Below are positions 11,124 to 19,005 of a stretch of 64,000 bases of DNA, piece after piece. The notes under the pieces are model-generated. The model was not told the origin of the DNA, ran no database searches, and saw nothing but the letters and a program-made list of their open reading frames with translations. The DNA comes from Pluralibacter sp. UBA7423 (GTDB lineage Bacteria; Pseudomonadota; Gammaproteobacteria; Enterobacterales; Enterobacteriaceae). The stretch lies in assembly GCA_002470465.1 (NCBI GenBank), contig DKMD01000019.1:194828-258827 (forward strand). The letters run 5' to 3'. Every line of letters starts with the position of its first letter. Position 1 is the first letter of the stretch. A program made the position numbers and the translations under genes.

Positions 11124-12731
11124 TTATTCGACAGAGACGTTTTCGAAGTGGTGCTTGCCAAGCGGATCAACCACATAGCCTTTGACTTCTTTACGCACTG
11201 GCTCGTACACGGTGGAGTGAGCGATGATCAGCGCCGGAGCCTGGTCATGCATGACAACCTGAGCCTGCTTGTACAGTTCAATACGCTTGTTGTGATCGTC
11301 GGTCGCACGCGCTGGCTGAATCAGGTCTTCAAACGGCTTGTAGCACCAGCGGGAGTAGTTGGAGCCGTCTTTCGCTGCCGCACAGCTGAACAGGGTCGCG
11401 AAGAAGTTGTCCGGATCCCCATTATCACCGGTCCAGCCCATCATCACAGACTGATGCTCACCGGCTTTCGCACGCTTCAGGTACTCGCCCCACTCGTAGG
11501 TCACGATGTTGGCTTTCACGCCTACTTTCGCCCAGTCAGCCTGAATCATCTCAGCCATACGGCGAGCGTTCGGGTTGTAAGGACGCTGAACCGGCATCGC
11601 CCACAGGTCGATGGTGAAGCCATCGGCGTGGCCCGCTTCTTTCAGCAGTTCTTTCGCTTTTTCCGGATCGTAGGTGTAATCCTTAACGTCGTCGTTATAG
11701 CCCCACATGGTTGGTGGGATCAGGTTCTTCGCGGCAACGCCAGCGCCCTGATAAACGGCTTTGATGATCGCTTCTTTGTTCACCGCGTAGGTCAGCGCCT
11801 GACGAACTTTGACTTCATCCAGCGGTTTCTTCTCGGTGTTGAAGGAGAGATAGCCCACGTTCAGGCCAGCCTGAGACAGCAGGTTGATGTTTTTGTCCTG
11901 CTTCATGCGAGCAATGTCAGCCGGGTTCGGGTACGGCATAACCTGGCACTCGTTTTTCTGCAGTTTGGCATAACGCACGGATGCATCAGGCGTGATGGAG
12001 AAGACCAGACGGTCGATCTGCGGCTTGGTGCCCCAGTAACCCGGGAACGCTTTGTACAGAATACGGGAGTCTTTCTGGTACTGCAGCAGCTGGAACGGAC
12101 CAGTACCGATTGGGTTCAGGTCTACTTTCTCCGGCGTACCGGCTTTCAGCATGTTGTCTGCGTATTCTTTGGAGAGAATGGACGCAAAGTCCATTGCCAG
12201 ATCCGCGAGGAACGGAGACTCCGGACGAGTCAGCACGAACTGAACGGTGTTGTCGTCCACTTTCTTCACTTCGCTGATCAGATCCGGCAGGCCCATGCCT
12301 TCAAAGTATTCGTAGCTGCCGCCAGAGACTTTGTGGTACGGGTTTTTGTCGTTTTTCTGACGATCGAAGGAGAAGACGATGTCGTCCGCGTTCATGTCGC
12401 GGGTCGGTTTAAAATCTTTGTTGTCCTGCCACTTCACGCCCTGACGCAGGTGGAAAGTGTAGGTTTTGCCGTCGGCGCTGACGTCCCACTTCTCAGCCAG
12501 ACCCGGGACGATTTCGGTGGTACCGGTTTTGAATTCGACCAGACGGTTATAGATCGGTACAGAACTCGCATCGTAAGTCGTACCAGAGGTGAACAGCTGT
12601 GGGTTAAAGCCTTCCGGCGAGCCTTCAGAACAGTAAACCAGGGTTTTGGCCTGCACGCTTGCCGCAACGGTCAAAGCCACCAGGCTGAGACCAAGCTTCA
12701 GCATCCCTGACTTTTTCAAGGAAATACTCAT
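11124..12731 (-). CDS. dppA: Dipeptide-binding periplasmic protein DppA
   Basis: 535-residue solute-binding protein (SBP family 5) for dipeptides. The signal peptide ends VAASVQA before KTLVYCSEG. Family motifs such as SFDRQKNDKNPYHK and DNGDPDNFF are present. GGAG lies 8-9 nt before the ATG. It is the first gene of the operon, with a long leader bearing a likely GcvB target. Confidence 0.97.
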   Translation of the reverse strand: MSISLKKSGMLKLGLSLVALTVAASVQAKTLVYCSEGSPEGFNPQLFTSGTTYDASSVPIYNRLVEFKTGTTEIVPGLAEKWDVSADGKTYTFHLRQGVKWQDNKDFKPTRDMNADDIVFSFDRQKNDKNPYHKVSGGSYEYFEGMGLPDLISEVKKVDDNTVQFVLTRPESPFLADLAMDFASILSKEYADNMLKAGTPEKVDLNPIGTGPFQLLQYQKDSRILYKAFPGYWGTKPQIDRLVFSITPDASVRYAKLQKNECQVMPYPNPADIARMKQDKNINLLSQAGLNVGYLSFNTEKKPLDEVKVRQALTYAVNKEAIIKAVYQGAGVAAKNLIPPTMWGYNDDVKDYTYDPEKAKELLKEAGHADGFTIDLWAMPVQRPYNPNARRMAEMIQADWAKVGVKANIVTYEWGEYLKRAKAGEHQSVMMGWTGDNGDPDNFFATLFSCAAAKDGSNYSRWCYKPFEDLIQPARATDDHNKRIELYKQAQVVMHDQAPALIIAHSTVYEPVRKEVKGYVVDPLGKHHFENVSVE

Positions 12732-12745
12732 TATTCTGCTCCAAA

Positions 12746-12766
12746 TGTGATGTTTGTTTGTTGTGT
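12746..12766 (-). promoter_or_regulatory. Likely GcvB sRNA target in the dppA leader
   Basis: On the minus strand the leader reads ACACAACAAACAAACA followed by TCACA, just upstream of the Shine-Dalgarno GGAG. This C/A-rich stretch is the type paired by the GU-rich R1 region of GcvB, an established repressor of dppA in E. coli and Salmonella. GcvB itself is not in this window. Confidence 0.65.
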
Positions 12767-12902
12767 ATTTCCGCCAGGCCTTTATTTATTTTTTACCCGG
12801 TCTGGTCGGTAGTGCCCGAAGGCGTTAAAAGGGTTGGAGATTCCTTTCAGAAGAGCGGCTGAGTAGCAGCGCAGATTCTCCCTGAAATGCCCCTCATGCC
12901 CT

Positions 12903-12933
12903 ACAATCTGTCAACAAGATGTGCAAACGTCAA
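12903..12933 (-). promoter_or_regulatory. Candidate dppA promoter
   Basis: TTGACG at 12928-12933 with a weak -10 (CAGATT or GATTGT, about 12903-12910). This would give a leader of about 165 nt, the length recalled for E. coli dppA. The rest of 12934-13300 is AT-rich and shows no gene. Confidence 0.4.
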
Positions 12934-13301
12934 TACAGGTAACCGGGATTTACATCAGCGGTGAGAAACCACTGACAAAGATTAAAAAAACTTCGACAGG
13001 GTATTTTCAGCAGGGAAATTTATGCTACGCGCTTAACAGCAGCACAATCATCTTCACACCTTGCAATAACCAGTGATTAACAATTGCGCGAAATACTAAA
13101 AATTTCTGGCAGAATGGCGATTATCTGAGCGATTAATAGCGTGAACGTTAAAACGCACAGGTGAAAATGCTGAGCTTATCCATAAGTAACGCAAGATTTG
13201 AGCTTATCAAATATAAAAAAATACAATGGAATATGTCACAAAACGGTGAGCTGACGGCGGGATGTGGGGTGAACAGGGGGTTTTTGCTATTCTGCTCATA
13301 T

Positions 13302-13381
13302 TGCCCGGCGGCACTGCGTTTGCACGGGCCTACAAAGGCCGCAGTTTCGTAGGTCGGGTAAGGCGAAGCCGCCACCCGACG
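13302..13381. repeat. REP pair (BIME-like)
   Basis: Two head-to-head REP palindromes: TGCCCGGCGGCACTGCG...GGGCCTAC and GTAGGTCGGGTAAGGCG...CACCCGAC. They are of the same family as the other REPs in this window. Confidence 0.8.
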
Positions 13382-13384
13382 ATA

Positions 13385-13571
13385 GCCCCGGCGCTTCTCA
13401 TCCTCATTAGCTTTAAATGCAAAAAGGCCTGCTCAAAGAGCAGGCCTTTCGAATATGGTCGGCGAGAGAGGATAACTCGCCACTACGTGGCTCGCCCTGC
13501 GGGCCGTTGCTGAAGCAACGTTCTCTCGCTACGCTCGAGTCGAACCTCCTGCCCCGGAGCTTCTCATCCTC
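13385..13571 (-). repeat. 166-bp tRNA-tail repeat downstream of tRNA-Pro (rtT-like)
   Basis: Reading away from the tRNA, three landmarks recur at an exact 166-bp offset: the tRNA 3' end (TGGTCGGCGAGAGAGGAT on plus, 13622-13639 and 13456-13473), an intrinsic terminator (13587-13615 and 13421-13449), and a box GCCCCGG(A/C)GCTTCTCATC (13551- and 13385-). In the second copy the T-arm half TCGAACCTCC (13540-13549) is separated from the acceptor half by 66 bp of small hairpins (13474-13539). Confidence 0.8.
13421..13449 (-). terminator. Second terminator, in the tRNA-tail repeat
   Basis: Stem AAAGGCCTGCTC / GAGCAGGCCTTT, with a T run on the minus strand. It follows the truncated tRNA tail just as 13587-13615 follows the intact tRNA. 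Confidence 0.8.
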
Positions 13572-13586
13572 GTCAAGCTACAGTTG

Positions 13587-13615
13587 TAAAAAAGCCGCTC
13601 AAAAGAGCGGCTTTT
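13587..13615 (-). terminator. Terminator of tRNA-Pro
   Basis: Minus-strand hairpin AAAAGCCGCTC / GAGCGGCTTTT followed by T residues, starting a few nt after the encoded CCA. Confidence 0.9.
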
Positions 13616-13621
13616 CAAATG

Positions 13622-13698
13622 TGGTCGGCGAGAGAGGATTCGAACCTCCGACCCACTGGTCCCAAACCAGTTGCGCTACCAAGCTGCGCTACTCGCCG
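13622..13698 (-). tRNA. tRNA-Pro(UGG)
   Basis: 77-nt cloverleaf with encoded CCA. The acceptor stem is CGGCGAG/CTCGCCG, the anticodon arm ACTGG-TTTGGGA-CCAGT gives anticodon TGG, and the T arm is GGAGG-TTCGAAT-CCTCT. The body matches what I recall of E. coli proM. The locus (between dppA and eptB) is that of E. coli proK, whose anticodon is CGG, so I give no symbol. Confidence 0.97.
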
Positions 13699-13710
13699 AA
13701 TGCGGAGCGC

Positions 13711-13739
13711 ATCTTACTGCTGCGATGCTACCCCGTCAA
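13711..13739 (-). promoter_or_regulatory. Promoter of tRNA-Pro
   Basis: Minus strand: TTGACG (-35), a 17-nt spacer, TAAGAT (-10), then a GC-rich discriminator (GCGCTCCGC) typical of stringently controlled stable RNA promoters. Confidence 0.75.
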
Positions 13740-13788
13740 TCCCTTTTCGCCAAAAGCCAGGTCGATCGGCGAGAAACTCGCCAGCCCG

Positions 13789-15471
13789 CTATTTCCCGCC
13801 TGCCGGAACGCGGCACCAGTTGCTGTTTTCGTTGATACCGCCGTCCGGCGAGGTGTATCCGAGGCAGCCCATTATGGTGTCGTAAAGCTCCACATGGCGA
13901 CGCGGAACCTTCATTTTAGCCTGCTCTTTCAGATGCTGGAACGCCTGTTCATTCGCCGGGTTTTCACGATACTTATCCGACATCCAGACCAGCATCGGCA
14001 CGCGGAACTGCTCCGGCGGCGCGAGCTTGCGCGGCGTACCGTGCAGATGCTCCTGCTCGTTGATGGATTCACCATGGTCGGCGGCATAGAACACGATCGC
14101 CTTTTTATCCCGCAGTTGGTCAAACACACGACTGATAAAGGTATCGATATACAGCACCGAGTTGTCGTAGGCGTTAATCAGCTCCTGCTTGCTGCAGTTT
14201 TTGTTAATCCCCACGCACTCAGGCCCCCATTTAGCGAAATCACGGGTGTAGCGCTGATAGTAGCTGTAGTGAGATCCTTTAGTGTGCAGGATTATCAAAT
14301 GCTTACCTTTAGGATGCCCTTCCAGCGAGCGGGACATCTCGTTCAGCAACAGCATGTCGTCCACATCTTTGCCACGGTTGCGCGGCTCGGCGCCGATCTG
14401 CTCGCGGTAGGCAATGTTATCGGCCATGGTATTACTGTAGAACCACATCTCACTCTGCATCGCGAACAGGTCGGAACTGAAACCAAGCTGCTTCAGAACG
14501 GCAAAGACATTCTGCTCTTTCAGGGTTCGCTGTGGATTATCATCCGCGCCGCCCTGACGGACAAACATACAGCGTAAAGAGAGCTTCGTTGCGGTATCGC
14601 AGGAGTAGCCGCGATAGGCGATCAGGTTTTTCTCCTGCGCTAATTTTGGCGTAGTGTTCCGGTCATAGCCCAGAATCCCCATGTGATCCCAGCGGGTGGT
14701 TTCGCCGATGATAAACACCACATAGGTGTCATCCAGCTCATGGCCCGGCGCCACATAGGTGAATTTCTTCGCCGGGTTGATCAGGGATTTGTTATCCGTA
14801 GATTCATCCACCTGTGCCCAGGCATACAGGCCCAGTGCTGAGAGCCAGTTCGAGGGCAAATAAGAGTTCGCCACTACGCCGCCGTAGCTTGGCATATCCA
14901 CGCCGGTGGCTTTTTCGATTTTCTTCTGCTGCTGCTCCATGACCCGAATCGGCGCCCAGACCAGCAGCCCTGCCATCACCACCACGGCGATATTACGCAG
15001 GCGCTGACCGCGGGTGCGAAGCTGACGCAGCAGCGTGTAACGGCAGCGGTTGCTCCAGATGAAGAACAGCGGCGGCAGGCTTGCCAGCACGGTCCACATC
15101 ATCAGGCCGCGCCCTACCACTTCTTTGGACAAATCGATGTCGGTAGTCATGACAGAAGCGACGATACCGTAGCCAATCACCACGTTCATAAACGTCATGT
15201 AGTAGCTGGCGGCGGCGGAAATCACCACCACAAGCGAGGCCAGCACCTTCCAGGGGCGGCGGCCAAAAAGCGAGAGCAGTCGTAACAGGAAGAAGGTAGC
15301 GAGAACCGAACCAAAGATTTCGATGACGGCGGAAATCCCATTTCTGACCGTCAGATCTTCAAGGTAGCCCATCAGGCGTCTGATGAGCACGGCACCGTTC
15401 AGAAACAGGCCGATATACAGCGCCAGGAACAAGCACAGCCGCTGTTGCGTTAACGATTTAATGTAATTCAT
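13789..15471 (-). CDS. eptB: Kdo2-lipid A phosphoethanolamine transferase EptB
   Basis: 560-residue inner-membrane enzyme that adds phosphoethanolamine to the outer Kdo of LPS. Several N-terminal transmembrane helices precede a periplasmic sulfatase-fold domain with the nucleophile motif GETTRWDHMG and the metal site YAADHGES. I chose the ATG at 15469-15471 (MNYIKSLTQQ), which matches the E. coli N-terminus; the frame stays open 56 codons upstream, but that segment is not protein-like. In E. coli the mRNA is controlled by MgrR and ArcZ; no such site was identified here. Confidence 0.96.
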   Translation of the reverse strand: MNYIKSLTQQRLCLFLALYIGLFLNGAVLIRRLMGYLEDLTVRNGISAVIEIFGSVLATFFLLRLLSLFGRRPWKVLASLVVVISAAASYYMTFMNVVIGYGIVASVMTTDIDLSKEVVGRGLMMWTVLASLPPLFFIWSNRCRYTLLRQLRTRGQRLRNIAVVVMAGLLVWAPIRVMEQQQKKIEKATGVDMPSYGGVVANSYLPSNWLSALGLYAWAQVDESTDNKSLINPAKKFTYVAPGHELDDTYVVFIIGETTRWDHMGILGYDRNTTPKLAQEKNLIAYRGYSCDTATKLSLRCMFVRQGGADDNPQRTLKEQNVFAVLKQLGFSSDLFAMQSEMWFYSNTMADNIAYREQIGAEPRNRGKDVDDMLLLNEMSRSLEGHPKGKHLIILHTKGSHYSYYQRYTRDFAKWGPECVGINKNCSKQELINAYDNSVLYIDTFISRVFDQLRDKKAIVFYAADHGESINEQEHLHGTPRKLAPPEQFRVPMLVWMSDKYRENPANEQAFQHLKEQAKMKVPRRHVELYDTIMGCLGYTSPDGGINENSNWCRVPAGGK

Positions 15472-15715
15472 GCAAGCAAACCCTGGGAAAAGGGGTATAA
15501 AAAACCGACTTAGCCGTCGGCATGACGGTAAGCAGATTAAGGAATCGCGTAAGAAACAGTTATGAGAAACGTCTATAAGCGCAACAAGTAGACCATGACA
15601 TGCGGGAAAAGTGTCATCAGGAAATGCGATCGGGGGCAATATTTACAAAAATAATTGCCCCCCGAGGGAAGATTTATTCCGTGAATGTATTACTCGCGGA
15701 TAAAAAGCGGTGAAA

Positions 15716-16918
15716 TCAGGCGTGCGCCTCCTGCAGCGTCTCACGGTTTGGCTGACGAATGGTGCTGGACAGCGCCAGAGACAGAATCAGCAGCGCGAAG
15801 ATCACGCAGAACGTCACGTAGAACCCACCGAACAGCGACGCGATGATGGAACCACAGATGCTGCCAATCCCGAAACCGAGATAAATCACGCCATAGTTTT
15901 TTGCCAGATTGTTCAGACCGAAGAATTCGCTGACCAGCGACGGGAACACGGTAATGGTGCCGCCAAAGTTAAACGCCACGCAGGCAATCGCGGCAAAGAA
16001 GCTCACGGCATTCAGCGGAGCGAACAGCAGCGCCGCCATACCCACCAGCGAAATCACCTGACCAATTGTAATCACACGAATGCGGGCGATTTTATCGGAA
16101 AGAATACCGAGCACCAGACGGCCGCTCAGGTTAGCGATGGAAATCACCGTCACCGCATTTGCCGCGGTCATCACGTCGAGATGGACCATGCTCTGCGCAA
16201 TGTCTTTCGCCACGCCAATCACGTACAGGCCGCTCATGCAGGCAGTCAGGAACATTACCGCCAGCATCCAGTACTGCGGTTTACGCATCGACTGTGCCAG
16301 CGTGAAGTCGTTATCTACTACGCCGTTATGGGTTTTCACTTCCTGCAGCGGGGCGTCTTTCATCAGCGTCGCGCCGAAGACAATCATCACCAGCACAATT
16401 GCGCCCCAGATCATAAAGGTCTTCTCAAGACCAACGCTTGCCAGCAGTTGGCTGTCGATAAACTTGAAGCCGAGGCTACCGAGGCCATAGGCGCCGATGG
16501 AGAACGCCGAAATCAGCCCTTTGCGCTCCGGGAACCACTTCACACAGTTGGAGAGCGTCAGCAGATACCCTGCTCCGTCCGCCAGCCCCACCAGCACACC
16601 GGCGCTCAGCCACAGCATCATCAGGTTATTGGCATGGGCGGTGAGGAAGAAACCGACGCCAAGTAGAATGCCGGACGCCATGGTCACACGCTTCACGCCA
16701 AATCGTTCCTGTAACTTACCGGCCACGGAGGACGAAATCGCCAGACCCAGGCTCAGCAGACCGAAGGAAAACGCCACCTGGCTTACCGGTTCATCCAGCT
16801 TGGTGGACAGCGCGCCGTTAAACAGGCTCCAGGTATAAACTGACCCCAGCGCAAACTGGGTGATGATGGTCCCGATCAGCGTCAGCCAGCGGGTAGAAGG
16901 ACGGATTGCAGCGTTCAT
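15716..16918 (-). CDS. yhjX: MFS transporter YhjX (pyruvate-responsive)
   Basis: 400-residue, 12-helix major facilitator of the oxalate/formate antiporter-like group. It is strongly similar to E. coli YhjX, with RWLTLIGTIITQFALGSVYTWS at its N-terminus. In E. coli it is the target of the YpdA/YpdB two-component system, which responds to pyruvate, and a matching direct-repeat site lies upstream here. The exact substrate is not settled. Confidence 0.94.
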   Translation of the reverse strand: MNAAIRPSTRWLTLIGTIITQFALGSVYTWSLFNGALSTKLDEPVSQVAFSFGLLSLGLAISSSVAGKLQERFGVKRVTMASGILLGVGFFLTAHANNLMMLWLSAGVLVGLADGAGYLLTLSNCVKWFPERKGLISAFSIGAYGLGSLGFKFIDSQLLASVGLEKTFMIWGAIVLVMIVFGATLMKDAPLQEVKTHNGVVDNDFTLAQSMRKPQYWMLAVMFLTACMSGLYVIGVAKDIAQSMVHLDVMTAANAVTVISIANLSGRLVLGILSDKIARIRVITIGQVISLVGMAALLFAPLNAVSFFAAIACVAFNFGGTITVFPSLVSEFFGLNNLAKNYGVIYLGFGIGSICGSIIASLFGGFYVTFCVIFALLILSLALSSTIRQPNRETLQEAHA

Positions 16919-16991
16919 CGCAGAGTTGCCTTATGAAGATTAACTGCTGCTTAAAATAACGAAGTGCACTTCATGGCAGGTTAAAAAAGGC

Positions 16992-17022
16992 ATGAATTGC
17001 CGCCAGCGCGGAATGAAATGCA
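16992..17022 (-). promoter_or_regulatory. Probable YpdB binding site upstream of yhjX
   Basis: On the minus strand, TGCATTTCAT-N11-GGCAATTCAT. The published E. coli YpdB site in the yhjX promoter is GGCATTTCAT-N11-GGCATTTCAT, so each half has one mismatch and the spacing is identical. It lies 74 bp or more upstream of the yhjX start. Confidence 0.8.
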
Positions 17023-17150
17023 CTGAATGCAGAATGAATGACATTGCCGAAAAGAAAAAAGTACGAACGTGAGCGGTCACTATCACGCTAAAGCGCGTCA
17101 TAATTGTAATAAGATGGGAATAAAAGTGTGCTAAAAGCGTTTATGAAATG

Positions 17151-17861
17151 TTAGAAACGAGCGCTGACGCCCATAACGTAGAGATAGTTGGCGCTGACGC
17201 TCATGTTATCCGCCTGAGATAAGGCAGCATAGGCTGCAACGTTCTGATTTAAAAGCATATCGGCCCCAACCGTAACGTCAACCCAGTTGCCGTCCTGCGT
17301 GGAAGTAGGCGTCCGGTTCAGGCCCGATTGCGACTTCCACTGGTTCTCGCCAAACTGCTGGTTGTAGCTAATTTGCGCCCAGGGATGCACGCCCCACAGC
17401 GGCTGCGAGTCAAAGCGCCAGCCGAGCGTGCTGATGCTGGCGTGCCACATCGGATCGGTCAGCGCCGTGGTGCTGGTATCGCTGTCGCCAAATTCATTCC
17501 AGACAGAAGTCGCCGAGCCGTCATAATGCCAGCTTGCTACCGGGCCGGTGGTGAACATCGCGCTTAAGGGAATATTCCAGCCCACGCTTAACGTGCGCGT
17601 GGCGTCCAGCGGAGTCTCATCAGGATGATTCACGGCAACGCCAGGCTGCATTTGCGCGGCGCTGATGCGTTCCGCGAGAATGTCGTCATAACGCGGTTGG
17701 TGATCGCTATCCCAGGTATAGCGTTCAGGCGTATTACTTTGCGGGTCAGAAACGATATATTCCTGTTGCCAGGCGCATGCCGATGTCACAAAAGACATCC
17801 ACACAAAAACAGAAGCCGGGTAGACACAACCCCGAAAGCCATTGCAATTCTTAACGATCAT
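17151..17861 (-). CDS. yhjY: YhjY-type outer-membrane beta-barrel (autotransporter-like) protein
   Basis: 236 aa. A signal peptide ends near VTSACA before WQQEYIV. The remainder is rich in amphipathic strands and ends in a C-terminal aromatic (YVMGVSARF), as in outer-membrane barrels of the autotransporter beta-domain type. The start at 17859-17861 has GGAG 9 nt upstream; a longer frame begins at 17957 without support. Its function is unknown in E. coli too. Confidence 0.85.
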   Translation of the reverse strand: MIVKNCNGFRGCVYPASVFVWMSFVTSACAWQQEYIVSDPQSNTPERYTWDSDHQPRYDDILAERISAAQMQPGVAVNHPDETPLDATRTLSVGWNIPLSAMFTTGPVASWHYDGSATSVWNEFGDSDTSTTALTDPMWHASISTLGWRFDSQPLWGVHPWAQISYNQQFGENQWKSQSGLNRTPTSTQDGNWVDVTVGADMLLNQNVAAYAALSQADNMSVSANYLYVMGVSARF

Positions 17862-18005
17862 TTTTGCGACTCCGAAAGAGCCGAACCCGGCATTGTTGTT
17901 ATGATTTTTTTCGCAACTGCGTATTACTAAATATTGCCATTTTATTTCTGTCGTCAAGGCAGGTTGTACATTTCTTCAGAGACATCAAAAAAGTGGGAGA
18001 ATCAG

Positions 18006-18587
18006 ATGGAACGTTGCGGTTGGGTAAGTACAGACCCGCTTTACATGGCTTACCACGATAGCGAATGGGGCGTAGCTCAGAGGGATAACCAAAAGCTGTT
18101 TGAAATGATCTGCCTTGAAGGCCAGCAGGCCGGGCTTTCGTGGATAACGGTGCTGAAAAAGCGTGAAAACTACCGCGAAGCATTCCACCACTTTGATCCG
18201 GTAAAAGTCGCCGCTATGGACGAAGCCGACGTAGAGAAACTGGTGCTCAACGCGGGTATCATTCGCCACCGCGGGAAAATTCAGGCCATTATCGGCAACG
18301 CCCGCGCTTATCTGGCGATGCAGGCCAACGGCGAAGACTTCGCGGATTTCGTCTGGTCGTTTGTCGATAACCACGCGCAGGTGAGCCATGCCGCCAGCCT
18401 CGCTGAAATCCCCACCAGCACGCCCGCCTCGGATGCGCTGTCGAAGGCGCTGAAAAAGCGCGGCTTCAAATTTGTCGGCACCACGATTTGCTACTCCTTT
18501 ATGCAGGCCTGCGGACTGGTCAACGACCATATTACCGGCTGCTTCTGCTATCCCGGAGGCGATGATGATCCGCAAATGGCAAAATAA
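18006..18587 (+). CDS. tag: DNA-3-methyladenine glycosylase I
   Basis: 193-residue constitutive base-excision glycosylase that removes 3-methyladenine from alkylated DNA. MERCGW with Cys4, the YHDSEWGV histidine, and the C-terminal HITGC segment supply the zinc site typical of Tag. The ATG at 18006 has GGGAG upstream. It overlaps yiaC by 23 bp, as in a compact operon. Confidence 0.97.
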   Translation: MERCGWVSTDPLYMAYHDSEWGVAQRDNQKLFEMICLEGQQAGLSWITVLKKRENYREAFHHFDPVKVAAMDEADVEKLVLNAGIIRHRGKIQAIIGNARAYLAMQANGEDFADFVWSFVDNHAQVSHAASLAEIPTSTPASDALSKALKKRGFKFVGTTICYSFMQACGLVNDHITGCFCYPGGDDDPQMAK

Positions 18588-19005
18588 CGATCGCACGCCT
18601 TTGCTGGCGCTGTGGCTCGAAAGCACCATCTATGCCCATCCGTTTATTGAAGAAAGCTACTGGCATGACAGCGAACCGCTGGTACGCGATGTCTATTTCC
18701 CCGCCGCGCACACGTGGGTCTGGGAAGAGGAAGGCAACGTGAAAGGCTTCATCAGCGTGATGGATCAGCGCTTTATCGGGGCGCTGTTTGTCGCCCCGGA
18801 CAGCATCGGGCGCGGCATCGGCCGGGCGCTGCTCGCGTTTATCTGCGACCGCTACCCGGATTTAAGCCTTGAGGTGTACCAGAAGAACAGCCGGGCAGTG
18901 AATTTCTACCATGCGCAGGGCTTTCGTATTGAAGACAGCGCATGGCAGGATGACACTCAGCAGCCGACCTGGCTTATGCGCTGGCAGGCGGATCGAATGC
19001 CGTAA
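18565..19005 (+). CDS. yiaC: GNAT N-acetyltransferase YiaC
   Basis: 146-residue GNAT fold protein; the acetyl-CoA loop motif is [12 protein letters not shown], with the conserved C-terminal [14 protein letters not shown]. coli YiaC is reported to be a protein lysine acetyltransferase. GGAGG lies 5 nt before the chosen ATG at 18565; a tandem ATG is at 18562. Its 3' end overlaps convergent bisC by 32 bp. Confidence 0.93.
   Translation: MIRKWQNNDRTPLLALWLESTIYAHPFIEESYWHDSEPLVRDVYFPAAHTWVWEEEGNVKGFISVMDQRFIGALFVAPDSIGRGIGRALLAFICDRYPDLSLEVYQKNSRAVNFYHAQGFRIEDSAWQDDTQQPTWLMRWQADRMP

Noticed and set aside
10926..12710. 594-codon open frame antisense to dppA
   Set aside because: Shadow of dppA; it crosses the dppAB hairpins and has no ribosome site.
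13456..13639. tRNA-end direct repeat as a prophage att pair
   Set aside because: Only 148 bp lie between the 18-bp repeats, with no integrase; the shared terminator and third box show a tandem repeat rather than an integration scar.
15472..15639. 56-codon N-terminal extension of eptB
   Set aside because: The sequence is not similar to family N-termini, and the internal ATG matches E. coli EptB.
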